A stretch of 64,000 bases of DNA from Micromonospora lupini str. Lupac 08 (lineage in GTDB: Bacteria; Actinomycetota; Actinomycetes; Mycobacteriales; Micromonosporaceae): assembly GCF_000297395.2 (NCBI RefSeq), contig NZ_HF570108.1:4243200-4307199 (forward strand), given 5' to 3'. The notes beneath the pieces were generated by a model. The model searched no databases. It worked only from the letters and a program-made list of their open reading frames with translations, and was not told where the DNA came from. The translations under genes and the position numbers were made by a program. The first letter of the stretch is position 1. The number at the start of each line of letters is the position of its first letter. Shown here piece after piece: positions 8,423 to 16,703 of this stretch.

Positions 8423-9117
8423 GCCGCCCACCGCAGGGAGCGGTCGCGAACCGAGGTCAGCCACTGCTCGACCCGCGCCTCGTCGGGCCGGTCGGGCAGT
8501 GGACTGGTGGGCAGGTCCGCCGTCATGCGGGCGACCAGCAGGTCCCGCCAGGCGACGACGTCGTCCCAGGGCACGGCGCCGGCCTTGACCGCGAGCAGGC
8601 GGTCCCGGTCGGCGCCGACGTCGAGCACCAACCGTCCGGTACGGACGAGGTGACCGCCGGCGGTCAGCAGCCGGATCAGGTGCATCACGTGCCGCCAGAT
8701 CGGGGCGCCGGAACGGGCGATGCCGCGCTCGGCCTTCCCGAACTGCGCGGTGGCGTAGCGCAGGTAGGTGTCGGCCACCCGCCGGGACAGGAACGCCGGC
8801 GTGAGCGCCCGCAGCTCCGCGCCCAGCGGGGTGCACGTCTCGACGAGTGGCGAGTGCAGCACCTCCAGGACTGTGGGGTTCGCCGCCAGCCCGAGCACGC
8901 AGACCCGCTCGACCTCCCAGCGCACCTGTTCGGCCAGCGGGCCGTCGTGGTGCCACGCCGGCTTGCGCAGGCCCCAGAACGCCGAGGCCGGCAGGGCGTA
9001 GACCCCGCGTCGGTCGGTGTCGGACGAGGCGTCGGACAGGCCGAACGCACGCGAGCCGACGACGACCTGCAGGATCGTTCGGTCGTCGACCTGCTGATCC
9101 GTCAATGCGTGTTGCAC
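8419..9117 (-). CDS. RlaP-like predicted nucleotidyltransferase (first of a tandem pair)
   Basis: I prefer the GTG at 9117, behind GGAGG, giving 232 aa; the longer open frame to 9336 overlaps the MOSC gene and looks non-coding. The N-terminal sequence LQVVVGSRAFGLSDASSDTD is the GSRAFG..S..SDTD nucleotidyltransferase motif, followed by RRGVYALP. The helical C-terminal half (VADTYLRYATAQFGKAERG, HVMHLIRLL) resembles its partner at 7652. The two proteins are related over their full length, so this is an ancient tandem duplication kept as an operon. Substrate unknown. Confidence 0.78.
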   Translation of the reverse strand: MQHALTDQQVDDRTILQVVVGSRAFGLSDASSDTDRRGVYALPASAFWGLRKPAWHHDGPLAEQVRWEVERVCVLGLAANPTVLEVLHSPLVETCTPLGAELRALTPAFLSRRVADTYLRYATAQFGKAERGIARSGAPIWRHVMHLIRLLTAGGHLVRTGRLVLDVGADRDRLLAVKAGAVPWDDVVAWRDLLVARMTADLPTSPLPDRPDEARVEQWLTSVRDRSLRWAA

Positions 9118-9206
9118 CGCCGCCTCCCCCCGAGCGCCGCGCCGGCACCGCCGACGTCCGGTGCACACCATGCCTGGTGCGGGGCGGGTCGTCGAATCCG
9201 TTTCGC

Positions 9207-9677
9207 TCAGGTCACGGTGGCGTCGAGCGGGCCGATGCGCAGCACGCCGTCGTCGAGCGGCGTACAGCGGATGCCGCCCGTGGTGCGCAGCGCCTTCCAG
9301 GCGCCCGGCCCCACCGTGACGTCCATCCAGGCGCACGGGCGGGCCGCGCGGTTGACCCGCAGGCTGACCGGGCCGTCGCCGGAGTCCAGGACCAGGACCC
9401 TGCCGATCAGCTCGTCCACGGCGATGCCTGTGGTGAGGATGTTGCGACGGACCTGTGCGAGCCCGATGCCGGCCGGCAGGGACTCCTGGGCGATCACCGT
9501 CACGCTGGCGTCGCGGTGCGCCGGCTTGCCGAAGTAGCGGTCGCCGACGATGCCGAGGCCGGCCCGGATCTGGACGGTGTCGACCAGCTCGCCGGGCGGG
9601 GCCGGCGTCGGACCGTCGGAGGGCCGGCCCCGGAAGCGGTGCACGGGCGAGGCCAGCAACTCGACGATCTGCGCCAT
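9207..9677 (-). CDS. MOSC-domain protein
   Basis: This 156-aa protein starts at the ATG at 9677. It has the MOSC layout: VQIRAGLGIVGDRYFG near residue 40, SVTVIAQESL, RRNILTTGIAVDELIGR, and the cysteine in RPCAWMDV that ligates molybdenum or carries sulfur in MOSC proteins. It probably handles molybdenum cofactor sulfur or an Mo-bound substrate. It is read in the same direction as the nucleotidyltransferases, 90 bp downstream, but there is no other sign of a shared job. Confidence 0.85.
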   Translation of the reverse strand: MAQIVELLASPVHRFRGRPSDGPTPAPPGELVDTVQIRAGLGIVGDRYFGKPAHRDASVTVIAQESLPAGIGLAQVRRNILTTGIAVDELIGRVLVLDSGDGPVSLRVNRAARPCAWMDVTVGPGAWKALRTTGGIRCTPLDDGVLRIGPLDATVT

Positions 9678-9744
9678 GGCACGGATTCTACGAACCGCAG
9701 GACGCCGCCGGGCCGGGCTCGGCGGACCGGGCCGCGCGCGAGAA

Positions 9745-9774
9745 GGGGACGGCGGCATGGAGGCCGCCGTCCCC
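9745..9774 (-). terminator. Terminator after the sugar dehydrogenase-like gene
   Basis: The arms GGGGACGGCGGC / GCCGCCGTCCCC (12 bp, perfect) flank a 6-nt loop. The hairpin begins 9 bp after the stop of the gene at 9783-11882 and before the MOSC gene start. Confidence 0.7.
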
Positions 9775-9782
9775 GAAGAGCC

Positions 9783-11882
9783 TCAGGCCGGCGTGCCGGT
9801 GACGGTGAGGCCGCGCAGCCGCCCGACGTTGTCGAACGAGCCGAAGCCCACCCGCCCCGAGCCGAAGGTGGTGTCGGTCGCGGTCATGAGCGGGTCCCGG
9901 TGCCCGTCGACGTAGACGGCGATCTCGCCGGTGGCCGGCAGGTGCACCACCCGTACGCGGTGCCAGTCGGCGTCGGTGATCGCCGGGTTCGCGCCACGGG
10001 AGCGGCCGTTCCACTGGTGGTCGATGCGTTCCCGGTCGGCATTGTCGACCTTGAAGATGCCGTTGTGCGGATAGATCGTGTTGTCGGTGGAGAGGTGGGC
10101 GTAGTAGAACTCGGTGTCCGAGCGCCAGCCGAAGACGATGATCACGTCGCGGTTGCTGATCTCCACCGGCGTGTCGAGGCGTACCCGAGCGTCGACCTGG
10201 ACCGACGACCAGGCCGGGCCGGCGGTCAGCACCGCGTACTCGAAGGGTCGGCGCGGGCCCGGCCGGCTCTCCCCGGCCTCGGCGAGGATGACCTGGTCGC
10301 CGGTGAACTGCCACTTCGCGGGCGTCACGGGCGCCCAGTTCGCGGCCCCCGCGGTGCGGCGCACCGTGGTGTCGCCGACGTCGTCGCTGGCGAACTCTCG
10401 CACTCCGGTCACCTTCCAGATCGTGCCGTTGGCCTTGGCGACGAGGTACAGCTCGCCGGCGGCGTCGGTGCCGAAGCGCAGGTCGACGCGGTTGGGGTCG
10501 CCGGGGGCGCCCGGTCCGGAGAGGTCCCGCATCCGCACCGGGCCGCCCGCGGCGTCGAAGAGCGCGAGCTGGTGGATGGGGGCGAGGCCGTGACCGCGGC
10601 GCATCTCGTTCGCCTCGGTGTAGAGCACCCGGCCGTCGACCAGGTCGCCGAAGACGTACTTGCCGCGCAGCGCCGGCACCGCGCGTCCCCGGTAGACGAA
10701 CCCGCCGGCCACCGCGACGCCAACGTCCGCGGTGCAGTTCCAGTCCGCGGCGGGGTCGTGGTCGTACGCGGCGACGGGGTACGTGTAGCCGTAGCGCGCG
10801 TCGTCGGCGGGCAGGGGGAACAGCCGGTCGCAGGGGTTGGTGGCCGTCTTGTCGAAGACGAAAGAGCCCTCGCGCTCGCTCCAGCCGAAGTTGTCGCCGG
10901 CGCGGACCTCGTAGATCGCCTCGATGGCGTGCTCACCGATGTGCCCCAGGTACATCCGGCCGGTCGCCCGGTCCCAGCTGAACCGGTGCGGGTCGCGGAA
11001 GCCCACGGCGTAGATCTCGCCGAGCGCGCCGGCCCGCCCGACGAAGGGGTTGTCGGCCGGGATGCCGTACCGGCCGTTTGTCGAGTTGGTGCCGCGCGGG
11101 TCGATGCGCAGCAGCTTGCCGTGCGGCAGCCCCAGGTTCTGCGGGTCGGTGGTGCGCACGCCCAGGCCGCCGTCGCCGACGGCGAGGTAGAGCAGGCCGT
11201 AGTCGCGGTCGTGGCGCTTCGCGGTCGGGTTGAAGTTGATCTCCTGGATGCCGTGCACCTGGCCGCCGAAGCCGATGCGCAGCACCTCCCGGCGGGTGCC
11301 GGCGAACGTGTCGGCGGCCGGGTCGGTGGCCGTCCACTCGGTGATGACGCCGTGGTAGATCGTGCCGGCCTGGGCGTAGTCCGGTGGCGTGGTCGTCGCC
11401 GACGCCAGCTCGGTGTGGATCGTGTAGAACCGCCCGTTGACGCGGAACTCGGGGTGGAAGGCGACGTACCCGAAGCCCTGGCCGAGCCCCCGGCCGGAGA
11501 AGAACTGGGGCGCGAACGTCGCCGCCACGTCGAGGTAGACGTGCGGCACGCCGTTCTCGACCAGGTAGAGGTTGCCGTTCAGGTCGGGCACCGCGCGCCG
11601 ACCGGAGCCGTCGGGCAGCTCCATGATGGTGTTGATCCGGGCCGTCCGCATGAGCCGCTGGTCCGTCGGCGCGGGGGTCGGGTACGACTGCGGGAAGCTC
11701 GCGTATTTGCTCAGGACCAGCCCGAGGCGGGACTGGACAGGCATCTCGGGGATCGGGTCGTAGACCGCGTCGGCGGCGCGGGCCGGGGCGGCGACCAGTG
11801 TGGACAGGACCAGCACGAGGGCGGTGAGGCCGGCCGTCAGCGCGGACCGGCGGACGCCGCCGGGGCGGTGGAGGGTGCGCAC
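9783..11882 (-). CDS. Secreted sugar/sorbosone dehydrogenase-like protein with LamG-like C-terminus
   Basis: This 699-aa protein starts with a GTG at 11882, GGAG 7 nt upstream. A signal peptide (LTALVLVLSTLVAAPARA) ends near residue 36. Residues ~80-490 form a PQQ-dependent glucose/sorbosone dehydrogenase-like six-blade propeller (GFGYVAFHPEFRVNGRFYT, GDGGLGVRTTDPQNLGLPHG, GFRDPHRFSWD, GDLVDGRVLY). The remaining ~200 residues are a concanavalin-like (LamG/DUF1080-type) domain ending in VYVDGHRDPLM. It probably oxidises a sugar outside the cell. It is second in a two-gene operon with the LamG protein at 11920 (37-bp gap), downstream of a LacI-type operator. Confidence 0.82.
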   Translation of the reverse strand: MRTLHRPGGVRRSALTAGLTALVLVLSTLVAAPARAADAVYDPIPEMPVQSRLGLVLSKYASFPQSYPTPAPTDQRLMRTARINTIMELPDGSGRRAVPDLNGNLYLVENGVPHVYLDVAATFAPQFFSGRGLGQGFGYVAFHPEFRVNGRFYTIHTELASATTTPPDYAQAGTIYHGVITEWTATDPAADTFAGTRREVLRIGFGGQVHGIQEINFNPTAKRHDRDYGLLYLAVGDGGLGVRTTDPQNLGLPHGKLLRIDPRGTNSTNGRYGIPADNPFVGRAGALGEIYAVGFRDPHRFSWDRATGRMYLGHIGEHAIEAIYEVRAGDNFGWSEREGSFVFDKTATNPCDRLFPLPADDARYGYTYPVAAYDHDPAADWNCTADVGVAVAGGFVYRGRAVPALRGKYVFGDLVDGRVLYTEANEMRRGHGLAPIHQLALFDAAGGPVRMRDLSGPGAPGDPNRVDLRFGTDAAGELYLVAKANGTIWKVTGVREFASDDVGDTTVRRTAGAANWAPVTPAKWQFTGDQVILAEAGESRPGPRRPFEYAVLTAGPAWSSVQVDARVRLDTPVEISNRDVIIVFGWRSDTEFYYAHLSTDNTIYPHNGIFKVDNADRERIDHQWNGRSRGANPAITDADWHRVRVVHLPATGEIAVYVDGHRDPLMTATDTTFGSGRVGFGSFDNVGRLRGLTVTGTPA

Positions 11883-11919
11883 GCGTGTCTCCTTCTCGGT
11901 GGGACGGTGCCGAGGGTGG

Positions 11920-12867
11920 TCAGCGGGCCAGATGGTGGTACTGCCTGCGTACGTCGCGCGCGGAGACCACGCTGTCGAGGAACAGCAGGCCGTCCATGCG
12001 GCAGTCGCAGGGGTTGCGCTCCAGGGTGTCCTGCGGGAAGCTCCCGCCGATCTTGATGCCCCGGGGGTCGGAGGCGGTGGTCACGTGCGGGCCGGGCCCC
12101 GAGACGAGCCACGGGTCGTCGGTACGGGTGTAGAAGCCGTCGACCGGTTCGCCGTTGCGGTAGAGGGCAAGCGCGCCGGTGCCGAAGTCGAAGGTGGCGG
12201 CGAGGTGCACCCACTCCCCCACCGGCAGCAGCTCGCGCCAGTCCCGGTTGGCGGCGAAGGTCTGCGAGTTGCCCCCGTCGAGGCGTCGGCCGAGCGCGAC
12301 GAGGCGCAGTTCGCCGTCGACGTCGATCAGCTCCAGCAGGGCCCGGACGCCGTGGCCGTCGGAGTCGCCGGTGAGCAGACCGGCCAGCCCTATCGCGTTG
12401 TACCTGTCGGCGGGGTCGGCGGTGGTGGAGTTGGGCGCCGGGCTGTCCATGTTCAGCTTGAACCAGCCCATGACGGTGGCGCCGCCGGTGGCGCTGAAGG
12501 CGCGCAGCGTCCGCACCCCGCTGGCCGACCACGTGCCGGCCTTCCAGTCGTCGGTGCCGGCGGTCGTCGGGTCGACCTGCCGGGTCTGCACGGCGTTGCC
12601 GCTGCCCCGGTAGGCGTGGTCGGGCACCCGCATCGCCGCGCCGCCGTTGATCAGCTCGATCTCGGTGCCGGAGCGGCCCTGGTCACGCTCGAGGGCCGGG
12701 TCGCCCGGAACCGGGTGGTCGAAGTCGTACGCGGCGACCAGGTGCGCCCGCAGAGCGGGATGGACGTCGTGCGCGGCGCTCCGGTCCGCCTGGGCCGGCG
12801 GCACGCCGACGCCGCTCAGCACGCCGACCACCAGGAGCGAGACGGCGACGATTCGGGCTCTGGACAT
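11920..12867 (-). CDS. Secreted LamG-domain protein
   Basis: This 315-aa protein starts at the ATG at 12867 with GAGGTGA upstream. The signal peptide is MSRARIVAVSLLVVGVLSG... with probable cleavage after PAQA. The mature part is one LamG/concanavalin-like jelly roll: HLVAAYDFDHPVPGD at the start, WVHLAATFDFGTGALALY in the middle, and a C-terminal MDGLLFLDSVVSARDVRRQY strand. LamG modules bind carbohydrate; no catalytic residues are seen. As the first gene after the palindromic operator it is the likely main target of the divergent LacI regulator. Confidence 0.8.
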   Translation of the reverse strand: MSRARIVAVSLLVVGVLSGVGVPPAQADRSAAHDVHPALRAHLVAAYDFDHPVPGDPALERDQGRSGTEIELINGGAAMRVPDHAYRGSGNAVQTRQVDPTTAGTDDWKAGTWSASGVRTLRAFSATGGATVMGWFKLNMDSPAPNSTTADPADRYNAIGLAGLLTGDSDGHGVRALLELIDVDGELRLVALGRRLDGGNSQTFAANRDWRELLPVGEWVHLAATFDFGTGALALYRNGEPVDGFYTRTDDPWLVSGPGPHVTTASDPRGIKIGGSFPQDTLERNPCDCRMDGLLFLDSVVSARDVRRQYHHLAR

Positions 12868-12900
12868 CGTTCACCTCGTTTCGCGGCACGCCGACCACGG

Positions 12901-12934
12901 GGTACGTAAGCGCTTTCGTAAGCGCTTACGTACC
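12901..12934. promoter_or_regulatory. Palindromic LacI-family operator
   Basis: The arms GGTACGTAAGCGC (12901-12913) and GCGCTTACGTACC (12922-12934) are perfect inverted repeats separated by TTTCGTAA. Two overlapping 10-bp cores are present, TAAGCGCTTT and TAAGCGCTTA, both with the central CG typical of LacI/GalR operators. The site is 34 bp upstream of the LamG gene start and 65 bp upstream of the LacI-type gene start, so it can control both directions. Confidence 0.85.
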
Positions 12935-12998
12935 CTAGGCTTCGACGAACGTCACTGGCAATAGATCGGGTGACATGGATGTTTTCAGGGAGGTGCGG

Positions 12999-14033
12999 AT
13001 GCCCAGGGCCGGCCAGCGCCCGCGCCTCGTGGAGGTGGCCGAACGCGCGGGCGTCTCCCTGGCCACCGCCTCCCGGGCCCTCGCCGGCCGCGAGGGAGTC
13101 AGCACCGAGGTGGCCGACCGGGTCCGTCTGGTCGCCCGCGAGCTGGGCTACGTCGTCAACCCGTACGCCCGCACGCTTGCCGGCGGCGCCCGATCCACGG
13201 TCGGGCTGATCGTCCACCAGGTCGACGACCCGTACTTCTCCGAGATCGCCGCCGGGGTCATCCAGCTCGCCGCCGAGCAGGGGCTGCTGGTGCAGATCTG
13301 CCAGTCCGGCCGGGACCCGGACTACGAGCTGCAACAGCTACGCCACCTCATCGCCCAGCGGGTCGGCATCATCCTGATCAGCGGCTCCGGGTACGACGAT
13401 CCGCGGGTCGAGGCCGAGGCCCGCGCCGAGCTGGCGGCGTTCCAGGACCACGGCGGCCGGGTCGCCGCCATCGGCCGACACGCGCTCGGCGTCGACGCCG
13501 TCCTGCCGGACAACGAGGCCGGCGGCCACGCGCTCGCGGCGCACCTGATGGACCTCGGCCACCGCCGCATCGCGGTCGCCGCCGGCAGCGCCGGCCTCAC
13601 CACTGTCGCCGACCGGCTCGCCGGCGTGACGTCCGCGCTGCGACAACGAGGGCTGCGCCCCGCCGACCTGACAGTCGTCCACGGGGACTTCACCCGTGGC
13701 GGCGGTCGGGCGGCCACCGAGCAGATCCTCAACGAGCATCCGGAGACCACAGCGATCGTGGCGCTCAACGACGCGATGGCGATCGGCGTCCTCTCGACGC
13801 TGCGGTCCCGCCGCGTGCCGGTGCCCGCGCGGATCTCCGTGGTCGGCTTCGACGACGTCTCCGTCGCCGCCGACCTCGCGCCGAGCCTCACCACCATCCG
13901 GCTGCCGATGACCGAGATGGGCCGCACGGCGCTCACCCTCGCCCTCAAGCCCCGCTCGGCGCGTCCCCGCCGCCGCGCCACCGGCCACCTGCTGGTCGTG
14001 CGCGACTCGACAGGCCCCGCACCGACGACCTGA
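12999..14033 (+). CDS. LacI-family transcriptional regulator
   Basis: I chose the ATG at 12999 (344 aa) because GGGAGGTG sits at 12988-12995; the upstream ATG at 12975 has no such box. The N-terminal LacI-type HTH is LVEVAERAGVSLATASRAL, with the hinge helix NPYARTLAGG. The periplasmic-binding-like sensor domain follows (VGLIVHQVDDPYFSEIAAGV, TAIVALNDAMAIGVL, ISVVGFDDVSVAADLAPSLT). It most likely represses the divergent secreted LamG/dehydrogenase operon and itself through 12901-12934. The effector is probably a sugar or sugar acid. Confidence 0.92.
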   Translation: MPRAGQRPRLVEVAERAGVSLATASRALAGREGVSTEVADRVRLVARELGYVVNPYARTLAGGARSTVGLIVHQVDDPYFSEIAAGVIQLAAEQGLLVQICQSGRDPDYELQQLRHLIAQRVGIILISGSGYDDPRVEAEARAELAAFQDHGGRVAAIGRHALGVDAVLPDNEAGGHALAAHLMDLGHRRIAVAAGSAGLTTVADRLAGVTSALRQRGLRPADLTVVHGDFTRGGGRAATEQILNEHPETTAIVALNDAMAIGVLSTLRSRRVPVPARISVVGFDDVSVAADLAPSLTTIRLPMTEMGRTALTLALKPRSARPRRRATGHLLVVRDSTGPAPTT

Positions 14034-14050
14034 CCGGCGGCGCGGCGCGG

Positions 14051-14746
14051 TCAGACCGCCAGGGCCGCCCGGACGTCCCGCTCCGCGGTGACACCGCCGT
14101 CGCCGTCCGAGGTGACCCGGCCGGACTCCAGCACGTGGTAGCGGTCCGCCACCCGCAGCGCGAAACCCAGGTGCTGCTCGACCAGCAGCACACTGAACCC
14201 GGACTGTCGGGTCAGCTCGACGATCCGCTCCTGGATCTCCGCGACCACCGACGGCTGGATGCCCTCGGTCGGTTCGTCGAGCATCAGCAGCCGTGGCCTG
14301 GTGATCAGCGCGCGGGCGATTGCCAACTGCTGGCGCTGGCCGCCGGAGAGCAGCCCGGCCCGCCGGCGCAGCAGCGGGCGCAGCGCCGGAAACAGGTCCA
14401 GCACCTCCGCCGTGGCCACCGCGCCGTCGCGCCGGCCGTCGGCGACCAGCCGCAGGTTCTCCGCGGCGGTCAGGTGCGGGAAGCACTGCTGGCCCTGCGG
14501 GACGTACGCCATCCCGCGCTGGACCCGCTCGTGCGGCGGGAGACGGGTGACGTCCTCGCCGTCCAGCTCGACGATGCCGGCGCTCGGGCGCAGCAGGCCC
14601 GCCGCGACCCGCAGCAACGTGCTCTTGCCGGCGCCGTTGTGGCCGAGCACCGCGGCCACCCCGTCGGGCGGGACGGCGAGGTCCACCCCGTGCAGCACCC
14701 TTGAACGCCCGTATCCGGCGTGCACCCCGCGCAGGGTCAGCATCAT
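14051..14746 (-). CDS. urtE: Urea ABC transporter ATPase UrtE
   Basis: This 231-aa ABC ATPase has Walker A (GHNGAGKST), a signature (LLSGGQRQQLAIA) and Walker B (RLLMLDEPTEGIQPS). GMAYVPQGQQCFPHLTAAEN is the LivF/UrtE-type Q-loop region. Its start overlaps the stop of urtD (ATGA), and it is the last gene of the urtABCDE operon. It powers high-affinity urea import with UrtD, at the cytoplasmic face of the membrane. Confidence 0.93.
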   Translation of the reverse strand: MMLTLRGVHAGYGRSRVLHGVDLAVPPDGVAAVLGHNGAGKSTLLRVAAGLLRPSAGIVELDGEDVTRLPPHERVQRGMAYVPQGQQCFPHLTAAENLRLVADGRRDGAVATAEVLDLFPALRPLLRRRAGLLSGGQRQQLAIARALITRPRLLMLDEPTEGIQPSVVAEIQERIVELTRQSGFSVLLVEQHLGFALRVADRYHVLESGRVTSDGDGGVTAERDVRAALAV

Positions 14747-15519
14747 GCCTCCAGACCGCTGGGGGCCGACCCGGCGGCGACCGGGTGGCCAAGGTAGACC
14801 TCCTGCACGCGCGGGTCCGCCTGGACCTGCGCGACAGTGCCCTCACTGAGCACCCGACCGGCGTGCAGCACCGTCACGCTGCGCGCGAACCGGCGCAGGA
14901 AGTCCATGTCGTGCTCGATCACCACCACCGTGCGGTCCCGGCTCACCGTCTCCAGCAGCGCCCCGGTCGCGTCGCGCTCCTCGTGGCTCATCCCGGCGAC
15001 CGGCTCGTCGAGCAGCAGCAGCCGCGCGTCCTGCACCAGCAGCATGCCGATCTCCAACCACTGCTTCTGGCCGTGCGCGAGCGTCCCGGCGAGCTGGTCG
15101 GCCCGCCCGGTCAGGCCGATGGTCTCCAACGCGGCCGCCACCTCGTCGGGGATCCCGCGCCGACGCCGGGCCAGGGTCACCCAGCCGCGCCGGGCGCCGG
15201 CCGCGATGTCGAGGTTCTGCACGACCGACAGCTCCTCGAAGATCGTCGACGTCTGGAAGGTCCGCCCGATGCCGAGCCGGCTGATCCGGTGCACCGGCCG
15301 GCCGAGCAGCTCCTGGTCGCCGAACCGGACCGAGCCGGTGGCCCGCACCAGGCCGGTGATCGCGTCGACGAGTGTGGTCTTCCCGGCGCCGTTCGGCCCG
15401 ATCAGGAACCGGATGTCGCCGGCCGGCACCTCCAGCGAGACCCCGTCGACGGCGGTGAAACCGTCGAAACTGACCCGCACGTCTCGGACGGACAGGCCGT
15501 CCAACAGCTCGCCGCTCAT
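14743..15519 (-). CDS. urtD: Urea ABC transporter ATPase UrtD
   Basis: This 258-aa LivG-type ATPase starts at the ATG at 15519, with GGAGG upstream and an ATGA overlap with urtC. Walker A is GPNGAGKTT, the signature LAHGQKQWLEIG, and Walker B RLLLLDEPVAGM. AHGQKQWLEIG with GM after Walker B is the UrtD-like form of the branched-chain amino acid transporter ATPases. It pairs with UrtE. Confidence 0.93.
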   Translation of the reverse strand: MSGELLDGLSVRDVRVSFDGFTAVDGVSLEVPAGDIRFLIGPNGAGKTTLVDAITGLVRATGSVRFGDQELLGRPVHRISRLGIGRTFQTSTIFEELSVVQNLDIAAGARRGWVTLARRRRGIPDEVAAALETIGLTGRADQLAGTLAHGQKQWLEIGMLLVQDARLLLLDEPVAGMSHEERDATGALLETVSRDRTVVVIEHDMDFLRRFARSVTVLHAGRVLSEGTVAQVQADPRVQEVYLGHPVAAGSAPSGLEA

Positions 15520-16703
15520 GCCGCCTCCGTCCGCTCGACGCGACGTCGACCCAGCGGCGACCACCCGCGCCGCGCCGGCTGCGCGCCGACGTCACGCCGG
15601 CGGGCCAGCGCCCACAGCGACGCCAGGCCGCCGGGAAGGAACGCCACCACGACCACGAAGAGCAGACCCTGCAGGTACGTCCAGGTGCCCGGGAAACGCT
15701 CCGACAGGGCGGTACGCGCCCAGGCCACCGCCACCGCGCCGAGCACCGGGCCCAGCAGCGTGGCCCGCCCGCCCACCGCGACCCCGATGACGAACTCGAT
15801 CGACGGGACGATCCCGATCAGCGCCGGCGAGATGATGCCGACCGCCGGCACGAACAGCGCCCCGGCCAGCCCCGCCATGCCGGCCGCGACCACGTACGCC
15901 ACCAGCTTGACCGACGCCGGGTCGTAGCCGAGGAAGCGGACCCGTTCCTCGCCGTCGCGGACCGCCACCAGCAGCTCGCCGTAGCGGCTCTGGATGAGCT
16001 GACGGGTCAGCGCGAGCAACGCCAGCAGGACGCCGGCGATGATGAAGTACACCATCCGCTGGTTGACCGGGTCGTCCAGGTCGTACCCGAAGAAGCCCTT
16101 GATGTCGGTGAGCCCGTTGGTGCCGCCCGTGGTGCCCTGCTGCCCGATCAGCAGGATCACCATCGCGGCGGCGAGGGCCTGACTGAGGATGGCGAAGTAC
16201 GCGCCCCGGACCCGGCGGCGGAACACGAGCGAACCGAGCCCGAAGGCGACAGCCATCGGCAGCAGCACCGTGGCGGGCAACGCGAACCAGGGGCTGGCGA
16301 ACGGCCGCCACCACAGCGGCAACTCGTCGAGCTGCCCGTACAGCTGCATGAAGTCGGGCATCCCACCGGGACCCGCGTCGGCGAGCTTGAGATGCATGGC
16401 CATCGCGTAGCCACCCAGGCCGAAGAAGACGCCCTGGCCGAGGGTGAGCATCCCGCCCCGACCCCAGGCGATCCCGATGCCCACCGCGACCATGGCGACG
16501 CAGAGGTACTTGGCCAGCAGCGCCAGCCGGAAGTCCGACAGCAGCAGCGGCGCCACGGCGAACAGCAGCGCCGCGCCGAACGCGAAGCCGGCCATCGTCC
16601 GCAGCCGGGATCGGCCGCCGGACCGGCTCGGGGGCGCGGCGCCGGCCGAGGCCGCGGCCGGTGCGGTGGCGGTGCTCAACGGCGCGGGCGTCACGGCGGT
16701 CAT
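15516..16703 (-). CDS. urtC: Urea ABC transporter permease UrtC
   Basis: The ATG at 16703 gives a 395-aa LivM-type permease and overlaps the urtB stop (ATGA). Upstream extension of the frame (to 17912) is only antisense-like noise across urtB. A Pro/Ala/Ser-rich N-terminus precedes about eight to ten hydrophobic helices. GIGIAWGRGGMLTLGQGVFFGLGGYAMAMH and GGTNGLTDIKGFFG are the family landmarks. It forms the membrane channel with UrtB. Confidence 0.92.
   Translation of the reverse strand: MTAVTPAPLSTATAPAAASAGAAPPSRSGGRSRLRTMAGFAFGAALLFAVAPLLLSDFRLALLAKYLCVAMVAVGIGIAWGRGGMLTLGQGVFFGLGGYAMAMHLKLADAGPGGMPDFMQLYGQLDELPLWWRPFASPWFALPATVLLPMAVAFGLGSLVFRRRVRGAYFAILSQALAAAMVILLIGQQGTTGGTNGLTDIKGFFGYDLDDPVNQRMVYFIIAGVLLALLALTRQLIQSRYGELLVAVRDGEERVRFLGYDPASVKLVAYVVAAGMAGLAGALFVPAVGIISPALIGIVPSIEFVIGVAVGGRATLLGPVLGAVAVAWARTALSERFPGTWTYLQGLLFVVVVAFLPGGLASLWALARRRDVGAQPARRGWSPLGRRRVERTEAA

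Noticed and set aside
8847..12056. A 1069-codon plus-strand open frame
   Set aside because: It runs antisense to the nucleotidyltransferase, MOSC and dehydrogenase genes, is Arg/Gly/Ala-rich with no family motif, and is a GC-frame artefact.
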